Below are positions 52,840-61,353 of a stretch of 64,000 nucleotides of DNA, piece by piece. The number at the start of each line of letters is the position of its first letter. The first letter of the stretch is position 1. A model generated the notes under the pieces. It did not search any database. It saw only the letters and a list, made by a program, of their open reading frames with translations, and was not told the DNA's origin. This stretch comes from Celerinatantimonas sp046054195. Its GTDB lineage: Bacteria > Pseudomonadota > Gammaproteobacteria > Enterobacterales > Celerinatantimonadaceae. Made by a program: the position numbers and the translations under genes. The stretch lies in contig NZ_JBEQCS010000010.1 of the NCBI RefSeq assembly GCF_046054195.1, positions 1-64,000 of the forward strand. Reading direction: 5' to 3'.

Positions 52840-53577
52840 ATGCAGTGGTTAAAAGCAAAACTCGTTGAACGTAAGTTTTGGACTGAGACACTTTTCTCTA
52901 TCAAAGTTGAGGCCCAACTTGAGCCTTATAAAGCGGGGCAATATGCCCAGCTGGGGATGATGATAGATGGCGAATTGGTTAAGCGTGCCTATTCTTTTGT
53001 AAATCCGCCATCCACAACATTGCACGAATTTTACCTAGTCGATGTGGCAGGTGGTAAATTATCCCCCCAGTTAGCTACAGTGCCATTAGGTAGTGAATTA
53101 GAAATCGCTGAACACGCGACGGGTTTCTTTACGCTAGATGAAGTGCCTGATGCGCACCATTTGTTGATGCTTTCCACAGGCACTGCGGTTGGGCCATTTT
53201 TGGCGATGCTACAGAGCGAGCAATGCTGGCAAAAATTTGAGCGAATTACCCTGGTTCAGGGCGTTCGTTATAATCAGGACATTAATTATCAGCCACTGAT
53301 TAAATCGATTGCTAAGGAGCACGAGCACTTTCAGTTCATTGCGTTAGTCAGCCGTGAAGCTCCTGAAGATGGATTGTCTGGACGGATAACCGATGCTATC
53401 GCCACTGAACAATTGAGCGAGTATGGCCACTTCACGCTTTCACCCGAGCTGTGTCAGGTGATGATCTGCGGTAATCCAGCAATGGTCAAACAGACTCGTG
53501 ATATGCTCAAAGATCGCAATTTTACACGTAACTTACGCCGTAAACCCGGACAATTGACTGTCGAAAATTATTGGTAG
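52840..53577 (+). CDS. fpr: Ferredoxin/flavodoxin-NADP+ reductase Fpr
   Basis: Fpr exchanges electrons between NADPH and ferredoxin or flavodoxin. The 245-residue FAD protein has RAYSFVNPP (FAD-binding RxYS), GGKLSPQLA, LSTGTAVGPFLAML and VMICGNPAMVKQTRDML of the NADP domain, and ends GQLTVENYW as E. coli Fpr ends with EHYW. Length matches E. coli (248). AGGAGG lies before the ATG. It follows ycbX by 120 bases, in which I see no gene or clear terminator. Confidence 0.96.
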   Translation: MQWLKAKLVERKFWTETLFSIKVEAQLEPYKAGQYAQLGMMIDGELVKRAYSFVNPPSTTLHEFYLVDVAGGKLSPQLATVPLGSELEIAEHATGFFTLDEVPDAHHLLMLSTGTAVGPFLAMLQSEQCWQKFERITLVQGVRYNQDINYQPLIKSIAKEHEHFQFIALVSREAPEDGLSGRITDAIATEQLSEYGHFTLSPELCQVMICGNPAMVKQTRDMLKDRNFTRNLRRKPGQLTVENYW

Positions 53578-53668
53578 TTTTTGCTCTGAGTGTTTGATGA
53601 AGATAGTCAATTGAAGCACTGCTTTTTTTATGGATAATAGCCGAGCAGTTTGAATAAGTGAGTCATAG

Positions 53669-55072
53669 ATGGCTGAACGAGATAATAGAACAAAAATTTC
53701 CGATGCTCAGGTTTCGGCGCTAAAAGTTCCACCGCATTCTTTTGAAGCAGAGCAAGCCGTGCTGGGTGGCTTGATGCTGGATAATAATTCTTGGGATGAT
53801 GTTGCTGAACAGGTTGTTGAGCAAGATTTTTATTCGCGCCAGCACCGCTTGATTTTCGCTGCCATGCATCGTTTGGCAGAGCAGGGTAACCCAATTGATT
53901 TAGTTACCGTTTCAGAAGAGCTCGAGCGTCAAGAACAGTTAGAAGATATCGGTGGTTTTGCCTATTTAGGTGAAATTGCCAAAAATACACCTAGTGCAGC
54001 CAATATTCGTGCTTATGCTGAAATTGTTCGCGAGCGAGCGGTCACGCGTGAGCTCATTAGTGTGGCGAATGAAATTGCTGATGCAGGTTATGAACCGCAA
54101 GGGCGTAAAAGTGGTGAGTTATTAGATTTTGCTGAAAGCAAAGTATTCCACATCGCTGAAGCTCGAACGACCAATGATGAAGGCCCCCAAGGCGTTAAAA
54201 CTCTGCTGGCAGAAACCTTAGACCGTATTGAAGAGCTCTATAAAAGTCCTGGTGCCGGTGGTGTCACGGGGGTTTCAACCGGTTTTACTGACTTAGACAA
54301 GATGACCAGTGGTCTGCAGCCTGCCGATTTGGTTATCGTTGCCGCGCGTCCTTCAATGGGTAAAACAACCTTCGCCATGAATCTGGCTGAATACGCCGCT
54401 ATGACGCAAGATAAGCCAGTACTCGTCTTTAGTCTTGAGATGCCCTCAGAGCAGATTATGATGCGTATGCTCGCATCTTTAGGGCGTATTGACCAAACTA
54501 AGATTCGAACTGGTAATCTTGATGATGACGATTGGGCGCGATTGTCATCGACGATGGGTTTGGTGGCTGACAAAGGTAAAATGTATATCGATGACTCCTC
54601 TGGTTTGACGCCGACTGAAGTTCGATCCAGAGCGCGGCGAGTCGCCCGAGAGCATGGCGGATTGAGCCTGATTATGATTGACTACCTGCAGCTGATGCAG
54701 GTGCCTGGGATGGCAGAAAACCGGACCTTGGAAATTGCCGAAATTTCACGCTCGCTCAAAGCTCTGGCTAAAGAGTTGAGTGTGCCAGTTGTGGCGCTTT
54801 CACAGCTTAACCGTAGTTTGGAGCAGCGCTCAGATAAGCGCCCGGTGAACTCGGACTTGCGTGAATCAGGCTCTATCGAGCAGGATGCAGACTTGATCAT
54901 GTTTATTTATCGGGACGAGGTCTATCATGATGATCCGAACAACAAAGGTTTGGCCGAAGTGATTATCGGCAAACAGCGTAATGGTCCGATTGGGAAAGTG
55001 CCATTAACGTTCCAAGGGCATTTTTCTCGTTTTGATAATTATGCAGGGCCTGAGTTCGACGATTTTGAATAG
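53669..55072 (+). CDS. dnaB: Replicative DNA helicase DnaB
   Basis: DnaB is the hexameric replication-fork helicase. The 467-residue product (E. coli 471) has the N-terminal primase-binding domain (VPPHSFEAEQAVLGGLMLD), a linker, and a RecA-like domain with Walker A ARPSMGKTTFA (Lys at about 232), Walker B LIMIDYLQLM and DLRESGSIEQDADLI. It lies in its usual neighbourhood downstream of the rpsF operon, with ycbX and fpr inserted. The matching loader in this genome is likely DciA (18708). Confidence 0.98.
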   Translation: MAERDNRTKISDAQVSALKVPPHSFEAEQAVLGGLMLDNNSWDDVAEQVVEQDFYSRQHRLIFAAMHRLAEQGNPIDLVTVSEELERQEQLEDIGGFAYLGEIAKNTPSAANIRAYAEIVRERAVTRELISVANEIADAGYEPQGRKSGELLDFAESKVFHIAEARTTNDEGPQGVKTLLAETLDRIEELYKSPGAGGVTGVSTGFTDLDKMTSGLQPADLVIVAARPSMGKTTFAMNLAEYAAMTQDKPVLVFSLEMPSEQIMMRMLASLGRIDQTKIRTGNLDDDDWARLSSTMGLVADKGKMYIDDSSGLTPTEVRSRARRVAREHGGLSLIMIDYLQLMQVPGMAENRTLEIAEISRSLKALAKELSVPVVALSQLNRSLEQRSDKRPVNSDLRESGSIEQDADLIMFIYRDEVYHDDPNNKGLAEVIIGKQRNGPIGKVPLTFQGHFSRFDNYAGPEFDDFE

Positions 55073-55155
55073 CTTTGCTAAGCCATTTGGTTCATTTGCT
55101 TTAGTCGTGGCTAAAATGTAGTCGAGACGTTAATAAAATTTCAAAAAATATTCTT

Positions 55156-55237
55156 CAAATGTTGAAAACATTTGATCCATCCCCATATATAATGACAGAG
55201 TTTTTGATAGGGCATTGTTTTTGATTTGAAAACAATG
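55156..55237. repeat. Two inverted repeats upstream of the peroxiredoxin gene
   Basis: CAAATGTT-GAA-AACATTTG (55156-55174) is a perfect 8-bp inverted repeat. A TATAAT -10-like box follows at 55188-55193 and a second repeat, CATTGTTTT/AAAACAATG around TGATTTG, lies at 55213-55237. The first is placed like an operator over the -35 region, the second in the 5' leader. No consensus -35 was found. Confidence 0.5.
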
Positions 55238-55275
55238 AATTTTTTACCACAAATGCAAGCATTGAGGAAAAGAAT

Positions 55276-55881
55276 ATGAGCGTTTTAGTAGGTCGTCCTG
55301 CTCCTGATTTTACTGCTCCTGCCGTTTTAGGTACTGGTGAAATCGTTGATAGTTTCAACTTTAAAGAAGCCACTAAAGGTAAAAAAGCGGTAGTTTTCTT
55401 CTATCCAATGGACTTCACTTTTGTCTGCCCATCTGAAATTATTGCTTTTGACCATCGTCTGGCTGAATTTAATAAAAAAGGTGTTGAAGTCATCGGTGTT
55501 TCAATCGATTCTCAGTTTACCCATAATGCATGGCGTAACACCGCTACCAAAGATGGTGGTATCGGTGCTGTGAAATTCCCACTGGTTGCTGATGTTAAAC
55601 ATGAAATCTGCCAAGCATATGATGTTGAACATCCAGAAGCTGGTGTTGCTTTTCGTGGTTCATTCCTGATTGACGAAGACGGTGTTGTTCGTCACCAGGT
55701 TGTTAATGATCTGCCTCTGGGTCGTAATATCGATGAAATGTTGCGTATGGTTGATGCTTTGGCATTCCATCAGGAACATGGTGAAGTTTGTCCTGCTCAA
55801 TGGGAAGCAGGTAAAAAAGGTATGAAAGAATCACCTGACGGTGTTGCAGCTTACCTGTCAGAAAACGCAGATAACCTGTAA
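55276..55881 (+). CDS. Typical 2-Cys peroxiredoxin (AhpC/TSA family)
   Basis: This enzyme reduces hydrogen peroxide and organic peroxides. The 201-residue protein has the peroxidatic Cys51 in FYPMDFTFVCPSE and the resolving Cys172 in GEVCPAQW. The GGIG motif of the sensitive class is present but the C-terminal YF motif is not evident (the tail ends AAYLSENADNL), so it may be less prone to over-oxidation. It is a TsaA/Prx1-like enzyme; no ahpF lies next to it. GAGGAAAAG precedes the ATG. Confidence 0.93.
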   Translation: MSVLVGRPAPDFTAPAVLGTGEIVDSFNFKEATKGKKAVVFFYPMDFTFVCPSEIIAFDHRLAEFNKKGVEVIGVSIDSQFTHNAWRNTATKDGGIGAVKFPLVADVKHEICQAYDVEHPEAGVAFRGSFLIDEDGVVRHQVVNDLPLGRNIDEMLRMVDALAFHQEHGEVCPAQWEAGKKGMKESPDGVAAYLSENADNL

Positions 55882-55906
55882 TCTGATACATTGGTATTTT
55901 GAAATC

Positions 55907-55937
55907 AAAAAAGCTCGCTGCAAATGCGGGCTTTTTT
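55907..55937 (+). terminator. Intrinsic terminator after the peroxiredoxin gene
   Basis: AAAAAAGCTCGC (55907-55918) pairs with GCGGGCTTTTTT (55926-55937), with one T-G wobble and loop TGCAAAT. The A and T runs make it potentially bidirectional, so it could also serve cheX, which converges from the right. Confidence 0.92.
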
Positions 55938-56021
55938 ATTGGCTTTTAAGTGATTAAAAACAGTTTGTTTAGATTAAAATCAGCGCGTTAAACTTCTACT
56001 TTGAGCAAAAAATCATCATGC

Positions 56022-56486
56022 TTATTTATCAAAACAAATTTCGATGGTTGCATGGCCATAATCGGATGTAAATGGCATTAAAATCTTTGCACCATCAGAT
56101 TTATGCTGAATTGTATGACCAGGGCCTGAGACAACAATCGGTGTTGCCATATCAAATTCATACCCCTGTTCGGCCAAAATGCGTTTTGCGCCACCAGTGA
56201 CCATGTTGGTAATTTCACCGACCATGTCAGTCACTTCGTCATTAATCGATTTAGGTTGTTCCCCTAACATGCGGCGCATGATCTCAAGAGATAATGATTT
56301 ATCAAAACTTACCGAAAAAGACCCTTTCGTTGTTGGCCCTATCATCCCTATGACACCAGAAACATCCCCACGGGCAACGTCGTCTTTTTTGAGTCGTGGC
56401 GCCTGAGGCTTGAGCTCAAGCTGGGCCATGGTACTAACGACATTGAGTAATGAACTTAAAAATGGGTTGACGAACTTTGCTTCCAT
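56022..56486 (-). CDS. cheX: CheX-like chemotaxis phosphatase
   Basis: CheX-type proteins dephosphorylate CheY-P through an ExxN motif. The 154-residue product has SGVIGMIGPTTKGSFSVSFD, then EVTDMVGEITNMVTGGAKR carrying ExxN (EITN), a second GEITN-type helix pattern, and the closing TIEICFD strand. It stands alone, away from che genes, as is common for this family in Vibrio-like bacteria. The exact partner response regulator cannot be told from the sequence. Confidence 0.82.
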   Translation of the reverse strand: MEAKFVNPFLSSLLNVVSTMAQLELKPQAPRLKKDDVARGDVSGVIGMIGPTTKGSFSVSFDKSLSLEIMRRMLGEQPKSINDEVTDMVGEITNMVTGGAKRILAEQGYEFDMATPIVVSGPGHTIQHKSDGAKILMPFTSDYGHATIEICFDK

Positions 56487-56662
56487 AATAGTTTGATATC
56501 CCTCACCGAGAATATGGGCAGAATACTAAACTTCTACCATCCACCTCTTAAAACATAGTCAATATAGCTGACGATGTGAAAAAAGTTACATCATCATGTC
56601 AGCATATCTTTTAGGGATCAACTTATATGTGAGCAGTTAGGTAGTAAACTCAAACAGTTAGC

Positions 56663-57451
56663 TTATTTTTTTACCGAGTTATTCAAATGGATAACAGGGT
56701 TTTCCGAAAATAGGTATCGGTCATCTTGCAAATCACCATCAAAATTGGTGGCTTTAAAGAGCATTTCCTTGGTGTTTTCAAGATGCTGCCAAGTCGTCAG
56801 TTTGGCTTCGCGAGGATCTTTACGCATCAGTGCTCGTAAAATTTGCTCATGATCTGATGTCCAGCTATCTATCGCTTTATCGTCAATATGAGAATGAAGT
56901 TTCAACCAATAGGGGTTTTTATCCCGATGAACCCAAAGGTTCTCGATAACGATGACTAGAACTGAGTTTTGTGTCGCTTTAGCGACCTGAATATGGAATT
57001 GTTTATCCCAAGCTGAATCTCGAGCTCTGTCTTCATAACGGCCCTGTTCAACGATTCGGGTTAATTCAAGGATATCTTGTTTGGTAACTTGGGTTGCTGC
57101 AAATTCGGCAATATTACTTTCTAATAACTGCCGGGCCTGTAGTAGCTCAAATGGACCAGCGGTTAATAATCCATCATTGGCATTTTCAAGCGTTTCATCA
57201 GCAGATGAAACCTGAGAGGCGATGATATGAATCCCGGATCCTTTCCTTACTTCGACTAATCCTTCCACTTCCAACATGATAATCGCTTCACGAATGACCG
57301 TTCGGCTTACATTCATGGTTTCAGCAATTAGTCTTTCAGCTGGTAATCTATCTCCAACCTGATAAATGCCCGATGCAATCTGAGCTTTTAGCTTGGCGGC
57401 AATAGATTGATAAAGCCTTTTGGGGTGAAAACTCGTATCGATATTATTCAC
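56663..57451 (-). CDS. exuR: Hexuronate regulon repressor ExuR
   Basis: ExuR is a GntR-family FCD regulator that represses galacturonate/glucuronate genes until hexuronates are present. The winged helix (RLPAERLIAETMNVSRTVIR, then LEVEGLVEVRKGSGIHI) and the effector domain (FELLQARQLLESNIAEFAAT, KLHSHIDDKAIDSW, TWQHLENTKEMLF, DRYLFSENPVIHL) follow E. coli ExuR closely and fit it better than UxuR. The GTG at 57451 with AGGA upstream gives 262 residues (E. coli 258). It lies behind dctM in the same direction, separated by a hairpin. Confidence 0.95.
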   Translation of the reverse strand: MNNIDTSFHPKRLYQSIAAKLKAQIASGIYQVGDRLPAERLIAETMNVSRTVIREAIIMLEVEGLVEVRKGSGIHIIASQVSSADETLENANDGLLTAGPFELLQARQLLESNIAEFAATQVTKQDILELTRIVEQGRYEDRARDSAWDKQFHIQVAKATQNSVLVIVIENLWVHRDKNPYWLKLHSHIDDKAIDSWTSDHEQILRALMRKDPREAKLTTWQHLENTKEMLFKATNFDGDLQDDRYLFSENPVIHLNNSVKK

Positions 57452-57485
57452 AGATCCAAATCCTAGTAGATTCAACGAAGAAATA

Positions 57486-57510
57486 CTCTGGGGACATCAT
57501 GTCCCCAGAG
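57486..57510 (-). terminator. Hairpin between dctM and exuR
   Basis: CTCTGGGGAC pairs perfectly with GTCCCCAGAG around a 5-base loop. On the minus strand it is followed by TATTTCTTC, a weak T-tract, and lies between the dctM stop and the exuR start. It probably reduces read-through from the transporter genes into exuR. Confidence 0.65.
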
Positions 57511-57519
57511 GAAAGGGCG

Positions 57520-58827
57520 CTAATATAACCCGAATAACTTAGGTAAAAACAGACTCAATTGTGGGATGTAAGTAATCAACAGTAACGATACGACCAGTGC
57601 TGCAAAAAATGGAAGCATTGGTTTAATCAAATTTTGAATTTTCAGATTAGCTACAGAGCAACCGACGAACAGAGCACTACCTACTGGTGGTGTACATAAT
57701 CCAATACATAAGTTAACTACCATCATGATACCAAAATGTACTGGGTCCATACCAATGCGAGTTGCAATTGGTAAGAAGATTGGTGTGAAAATCAGTACCG
57801 CTGGCGTCATATCCATGAACACCCCAACAACTAACAGGATGATGTTAATCATCAGCAAGATGATAATTGGGTTGCTCGATACTGATAACAGACCTTCAGC
57901 AATGGTATTTGGAATTTCTGCATCTGTCATAACCCAAGACATCCCAACAGATACCCCAATCAGCATCAATACAATTGATGTCATTACAACTGATTCAAGA
58001 ATAATTTTTGGCAACTGTTTAGGTTTGATCTCGCGATAGACAAAGACCGACAGAATAAAGGTATAAACCACCGCAATTGCAGAGGCTTCTGTAGCTGTAC
58101 AAATCCCTGCTAAGATCCCGCCCATTACGACGACAACCAATAACATACTTGGCACAGCATCAAGGAACGCTTTAATAACCTGTTTGAAGGTTGGGCGTGC
58201 TGCGATTGGGTAGTTACGGCGTTTGGCGATAACTGCGCCAACTATCATAACCGACAGACCCATAAGGATCCCTGGGATGTAACCTGCCATAAATAGCGCG
58301 GCAACAGATAAGCCACCTGCTGTTAATGCATAAACGATTAACACGTTTGAAGGTGGAATCAAAAGCCCTGTAATACATGATGTTACGTTAATCGCTGCAG
58401 AATATGGCGCTGGATAACCGGCTTTTTTCTGCATTGGTGCCATGGTTCCGCCAACTGCGGCACAAGCTGCAACAGCAGAACCTGAGATAGAACCAAACAT
58501 CATATTAGCCATTACGTTTACGTGGCCCAATGAACCAGGCATCCGACCAACGATGACTTGCGAGAAGTTAATCAGCCTTTGGGCGATACCGCCGTTGTTC
58601 ATTAAAATCCCAGCTAAAATAAAGAATGGGATGGCAAGTAACGAGAAGCTATCTAAGCCTGTTGCAACTTTTTGTCCCAAAATTGCCAAGGCAACTTGAG
58701 GCGGAAGCAAGGTAAAACATGATAATAGTGATGCCAAACCAATCGAAAACGAAATAGGCACGCCACTAAAAACTAAGATAAAGAAGCTGCCGAACATAAT
58801 CAGCGCTGTCAACCATTCCATATCCAT
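57520..58827 (-). CDS. dctM: TRAP transporter large permease (DctM/SiaM type)
   Basis: The 435-residue polytopic protein is the large membrane subunit of a tripartite ATP-independent periplasmic transporter. It has about 12 hydrophobic helices. Family segments are FSGVPISFSIGLASLL, GSISGSAVAACAAVGGTMAP, IPPSNVLIVYALTAGG and DMTPAVLIFTPIFLPIA. Its ATG shares one base with the dctQ stop and is preceded by GAGGAG. The substrate is inferred to be a hexuronate or related acid from the neighbouring exuR, exuT and uxaC. Confidence 0.93.
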   Translation of the reverse strand: MDMEWLTALIMFGSFFILVFSGVPISFSIGLASLLSCFTLLPPQVALAILGQKVATGLDSFSLLAIPFFILAGILMNNGGIAQRLINFSQVIVGRMPGSLGHVNVMANMMFGSISGSAVAACAAVGGTMAPMQKKAGYPAPYSAAINVTSCITGLLIPPSNVLIVYALTAGGLSVAALFMAGYIPGILMGLSVMIVGAVIAKRRNYPIAARPTFKQVIKAFLDAVPSMLLVVVVMGGILAGICTATEASAIAVVYTFILSVFVYREIKPKQLPKIILESVVMTSIVLMLIGVSVGMSWVMTDAEIPNTIAEGLLSVSSNPIIILLMINIILLVVGVFMDMTPAVLIFTPIFLPIATRIGMDPVHFGIMMVVNLCIGLCTPPVGSALFVGCSVANLKIQNLIKPMLPFFAALVVSLLLITYIPQLSLFLPKLFGLY

Positions 58828-59342
58828 TATGCTTGCTCCTCGTGAACATCATCGTCAGGTTGATTAATATGGACAATTGCATCCAAAATAAATAACAGGC
58901 TGTAGTAACACATAATAATGCCGGCAAGAGGCAGAACAGCATATACATAAGCCATTGGGACTTGCATCGCGGGAGAAACTTGACCACTTTGCATGACACG
59001 TGTTGCTAAGTGAATGCCCCCCCAAATCATCGCGCTAGCTGCAAAAGCTAAGACACAAAGATTGGTATAAATTGTACAAATTCGTTTTTTTACTCCGGTC
59101 AGGTGAGCAACCGCTAAGTCGATTGCCAAGTGACGTTGTGCGCCGACGGTATAAGCTGCGCCTAGCAAGCCTACCCAGATCATACTAAAACGTGCGATCT
59201 CATCGGTGAAAGTACTAGGGGCATTGAGCACCCAACGACTAAAGACCTGCCATACAACGCAGACCACCAAAGAGGTCATAACAACGACACAAATTGTAGC
59301 AACCACTAAATCAACGGGTTTTTTAAAGGATTCCAGACGCAT
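58827..59342 (-). CDS. dctQ: TRAP transporter small permease (DctQ type)
   Basis: The 171-residue protein has four membrane helices (about 12-34, 50-67, 87-110, 130-152) and the DctQ signature FSRWVLNAPSTFTDEIARFSMIWVGLLGAA. It forms the small membrane component that associates with DctM. It is translationally coupled to dctM and separated from dctP by a 59-base gap with a stable hairpin. Confidence 0.93.
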   Translation of the reverse strand: MRLESFKKPVDLVVATICVVVMTSLVVCVVWQVFSRWVLNAPSTFTDEIARFSMIWVGLLGAAYTVGAQRHLAIDLAVAHLTGVKKRICTIYTNLCVLAFAASAMIWGGIHLATRVMQSGQVSPAMQVPMAYVYAVLPLAGIIMCYYSLLFILDAIVHINQPDDDVHEEQA

Positions 59343-59357
59343 ATTTTACTCCTGCAT

Positions 59358-59381
59358 AGCCGGACACTGGCATGTCCGGCT
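59358..59381 (-). terminator. Hairpin between dctP and dctQ
   Basis: AGCCGGACA pairs with TGTCCGGCT around a 6-base loop in the 59-base dctP-dctQ gap. No T-run follows on the minus strand. Such intergenic hairpins often let the binding protein be made in excess over the membrane subunits, by partial termination or by protecting the upstream mRNA. Confidence 0.6.
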
Positions 59382-59401
59382 GTTCGTCCTTGGTAGAATT
59401 T

Positions 59402-60382
59402 CTATTTAACAGCTTCGATTTTGTTCAGCCATTTGGATTTAACAGGATCTTTTTCGAATTCATCCCAAAGCGGTTTCATTGCTTTTTGGAATGCTGCTTT
59501 GTCAACTTTTACGAAAGTAGCTCCCAGTTTGATAGCTTCTGCTTTAGATTTTTGAACCTGAGCATCCCACAGTTTTTTCTCATATTTTTCTGAGTCACGA
59601 GCTGCTTGTTTAACAACTTCCTGTTGTTCAGGAGTTAAACGTTGCATTGCCATGGTTGAGATGGCCAGAAAATCAGGTACAGAAGTGTGTTGGTCTTCAG
59701 AGTAGTATTTAGCAATTTCAACATGACGCGTCTGAACATAAGACGGAATGTTGTTTTCTGCTGCATCAACCACGCCTTGTTGCAGAGCAGTATAAATTTC
59801 ACCAAATGGAATTGGAGCAGGTGAGCCGCCGAGCAATTCGATCATTTTGTTGGTGGTTGGTGTTGAAACTACGCGAATTTTTAAGCCTTTGACATCAGCA
59901 GGTTCTCTAATTGCTTTTTTACCATAGAAGCTACGAGTACCTGCTTCATATGCTGCTAACAGAACAAAGCCATTTTTCTTCGGTAGCTGTTCCATTTCAT
60001 GTCCGACTGGGCCAAATACGACTTTATCGAAGTGCGCAGGGCTGCGGAATAGATAAGGTAAGCTAAAGATAGAGAAAGCAGGTTCAAATGGTTCCAATTC
60101 ACTGGCACTGACTTTAGTCATTGAAAGTGCGCCTTGTTGGAGCATTTCCAAAGTCTGACGAGGGCCGCCCATCTGGCTGTCACCATAAATACGAATTTTT
60201 ACTTTGCCATTGGTTTTATCACTGATTTCTTTGGCCATATGGCGCAGAGTAACGGCAACCACGTGGTCAGCTTGCAGGTTATGCGCAAGTTTTAGTGTGA
60301 CAGCTTGAGCTGACAAACTGGCAACAGTAAGAGGTGCAGCGAGCAAAACACTCAGTGATAAGGCTTTCATTTTCCATTTCAT
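59402..60382 (-). CDS. dctP: TRAP transporter periplasmic solute-binding protein (DctP type)
   Basis: The mature protein binds a carboxylate ligand and hands it to DctQM. From the ATG at 60382 it has 326 residues with a signal peptide (MKALSLSVLLAAPLTVASL, cleavage after SAQA). DctP family segments are VTLKLAHNLQADHVV, KIRIYGDSQMGGPRQTLEMLQQGA, DVKGLKIRVVSTPTTNKMI with the carboxylate-binding arginine, and ALQQGVVDAAENN. The frame continues upstream to 60436 without support. First gene of the leftward operon. Confidence 0.94.
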   Translation of the reverse strand: MKWKMKALSLSVLLAAPLTVASLSAQAVTLKLAHNLQADHVVAVTLRHMAKEISDKTNGKVKIRIYGDSQMGGPRQTLEMLQQGALSMTKVSASELEPFEPAFSIFSLPYLFRSPAHFDKVVFGPVGHEMEQLPKKNGFVLLAAYEAGTRSFYGKKAIREPADVKGLKIRVVSTPTTNKMIELLGGSPAPIPFGEIYTALQQGVVDAAENNIPSYVQTRHVEIAKYYSEDQHTSVPDFLAISTMAMQRLTPEQQEVVKQAARDSEKYEKKLWDAQVQKSKAEAIKLGATFVKVDKAAFQKAMKPLWDEFEKDPVKSKWLNKIEAVK

Positions 60383-60920
60383 AAAACTAATACCCCATTT
60401 GTAAAGGTTAGAGATAGGTTCTTCAGACAATACCAATAGATGGGAACGTCCTGTCCTATAAGTTATCCAGCGGTAATATAATTGGTATGATATATATTAA
60501 AGTTGAGAACCATCACAATTTTGAAGGTCTTTATTTGGGATGGCGTGTTATTAGTTAGAAAGGAGATTTTGATCACGTTTTATAAAGGGTTTTAATAAAC
60601 TTATATGACTAATAAAAGGATAGTTATTTTATTTATTAGTAATAAAAATGTAGTTGCTTATGTTATTTTTATGAAAAATATTTTGTTAAAATAAATTATA
60701 ATATATTGATTTTATTGTATTTTTTATAATTTCTTGGGTTTTTATTTTAGCCTATCCGTACTTTTCATCTCTGTTTTATCGACAATTTTATGGTTTTTAT
60801 CTGGTTTATAGATAAATCGAAAAATGCTCTATTTGAGCATTTATTTGTATATTAAAACATTTACAAAAAATAAATCTTCAACTGACTTTTATCGGAAGTT
60901 ATCAACCTCTTTGGTTTATA

Positions 60921-60936
60921 AATACCAATTGGTATT
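60921..60936. promoter_or_regulatory. ATACCAATTGGTAT palindrome in the dctP-exuT gap
   Basis: AATACCAATTGGTATT is a perfect 16-base palindrome made of two TTGGTATT half-sites back to back; another TTGGT lies just left at 60911. The half-site matches the ExuR/UxuR-type sequence seen elsewhere in this module. Weaker half-sites occur at 60429-60436 and 60482-60493 next to dctP. Confidence 0.55.
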
Positions 60937-61000
60937 AAATGTATTATGCAATAATTAATTAAAATATTAGATTGCTAATTTTCGCTAATTAATAATAAAG

Positions 61001-61012
61001 TTGTTATACCAA
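61001..61012 (-). promoter_or_regulatory. Candidate ExuR box 1
   Basis: TTGTTATACCAA is the exact reverse complement of TTGGTATAACAA found at 62920-62931. It lies in the long AT-rich gap (60383-61353, 971 bases) between divergent dctP and exuT, which otherwise holds no gene. Confidence 0.65.
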
Positions 61013-61115
61013 TATTATCCTGTCTGTGTCCTATCTCTCATAATTGACTAATTAATTATCATTGTTTTGGTAATTTTAATTCTGTCACGGTTTTTTCCGT
61101 TAACACTCGAAAAAA

Positions 61116-61131
61116 TGATAACTGTGTCACA
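61116..61131 (+). promoter_or_regulatory. Candidate CRP site upstream of exuT
   Basis: TGATA-N6-TCACA matches the CRP consensus TGTGA-N6-TCACA with a perfect right half and a three-of-five left half, flanked by AAA and TTAAA. Hexuronate genes in enteric bacteria are subject to catabolite control, so the site is plausible. Confidence 0.5.
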
Positions 61132-61227
61132 TTAAATGAATCTCATACCCGTCATTACCTCTCTAATTTGATGAGGATCAAGTAAGGTGTACTACCAAAA
61201 ATAAGAGAATTAGACCAATTCATAGAT

Positions 61228-61240
61228 TTGGTATAACCAA
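61228..61240 (+). promoter_or_regulatory. Candidate ExuR box 2
   Basis: TTGGTATAACCAA is a near-perfect inverted repeat of TTGGT with a 3-base centre, 113 bases before the exuT start codon. It shares TTGGTATAAC with the two sites before uxaC. Confidence 0.7.
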
Positions 61241-61353
61241 TAACGGTTAAACATCATATAAATTTTATTTTTCCTTTTGGTCTGCTACATCGCAATTTCA
61301 ACAGGAATCAGAGGTTGATTTTGCTTTAGCCCATACATATTGACGGAGTTACT

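Noticed and set aside
56534..56635. Stem GCTGAC/GTCAGC with inner GATGT/ACATC after exuR
   Set aside because: Could end the exuR transcript, but the arms are short and interrupted and no T-run follows, so it was not listed as a terminator.
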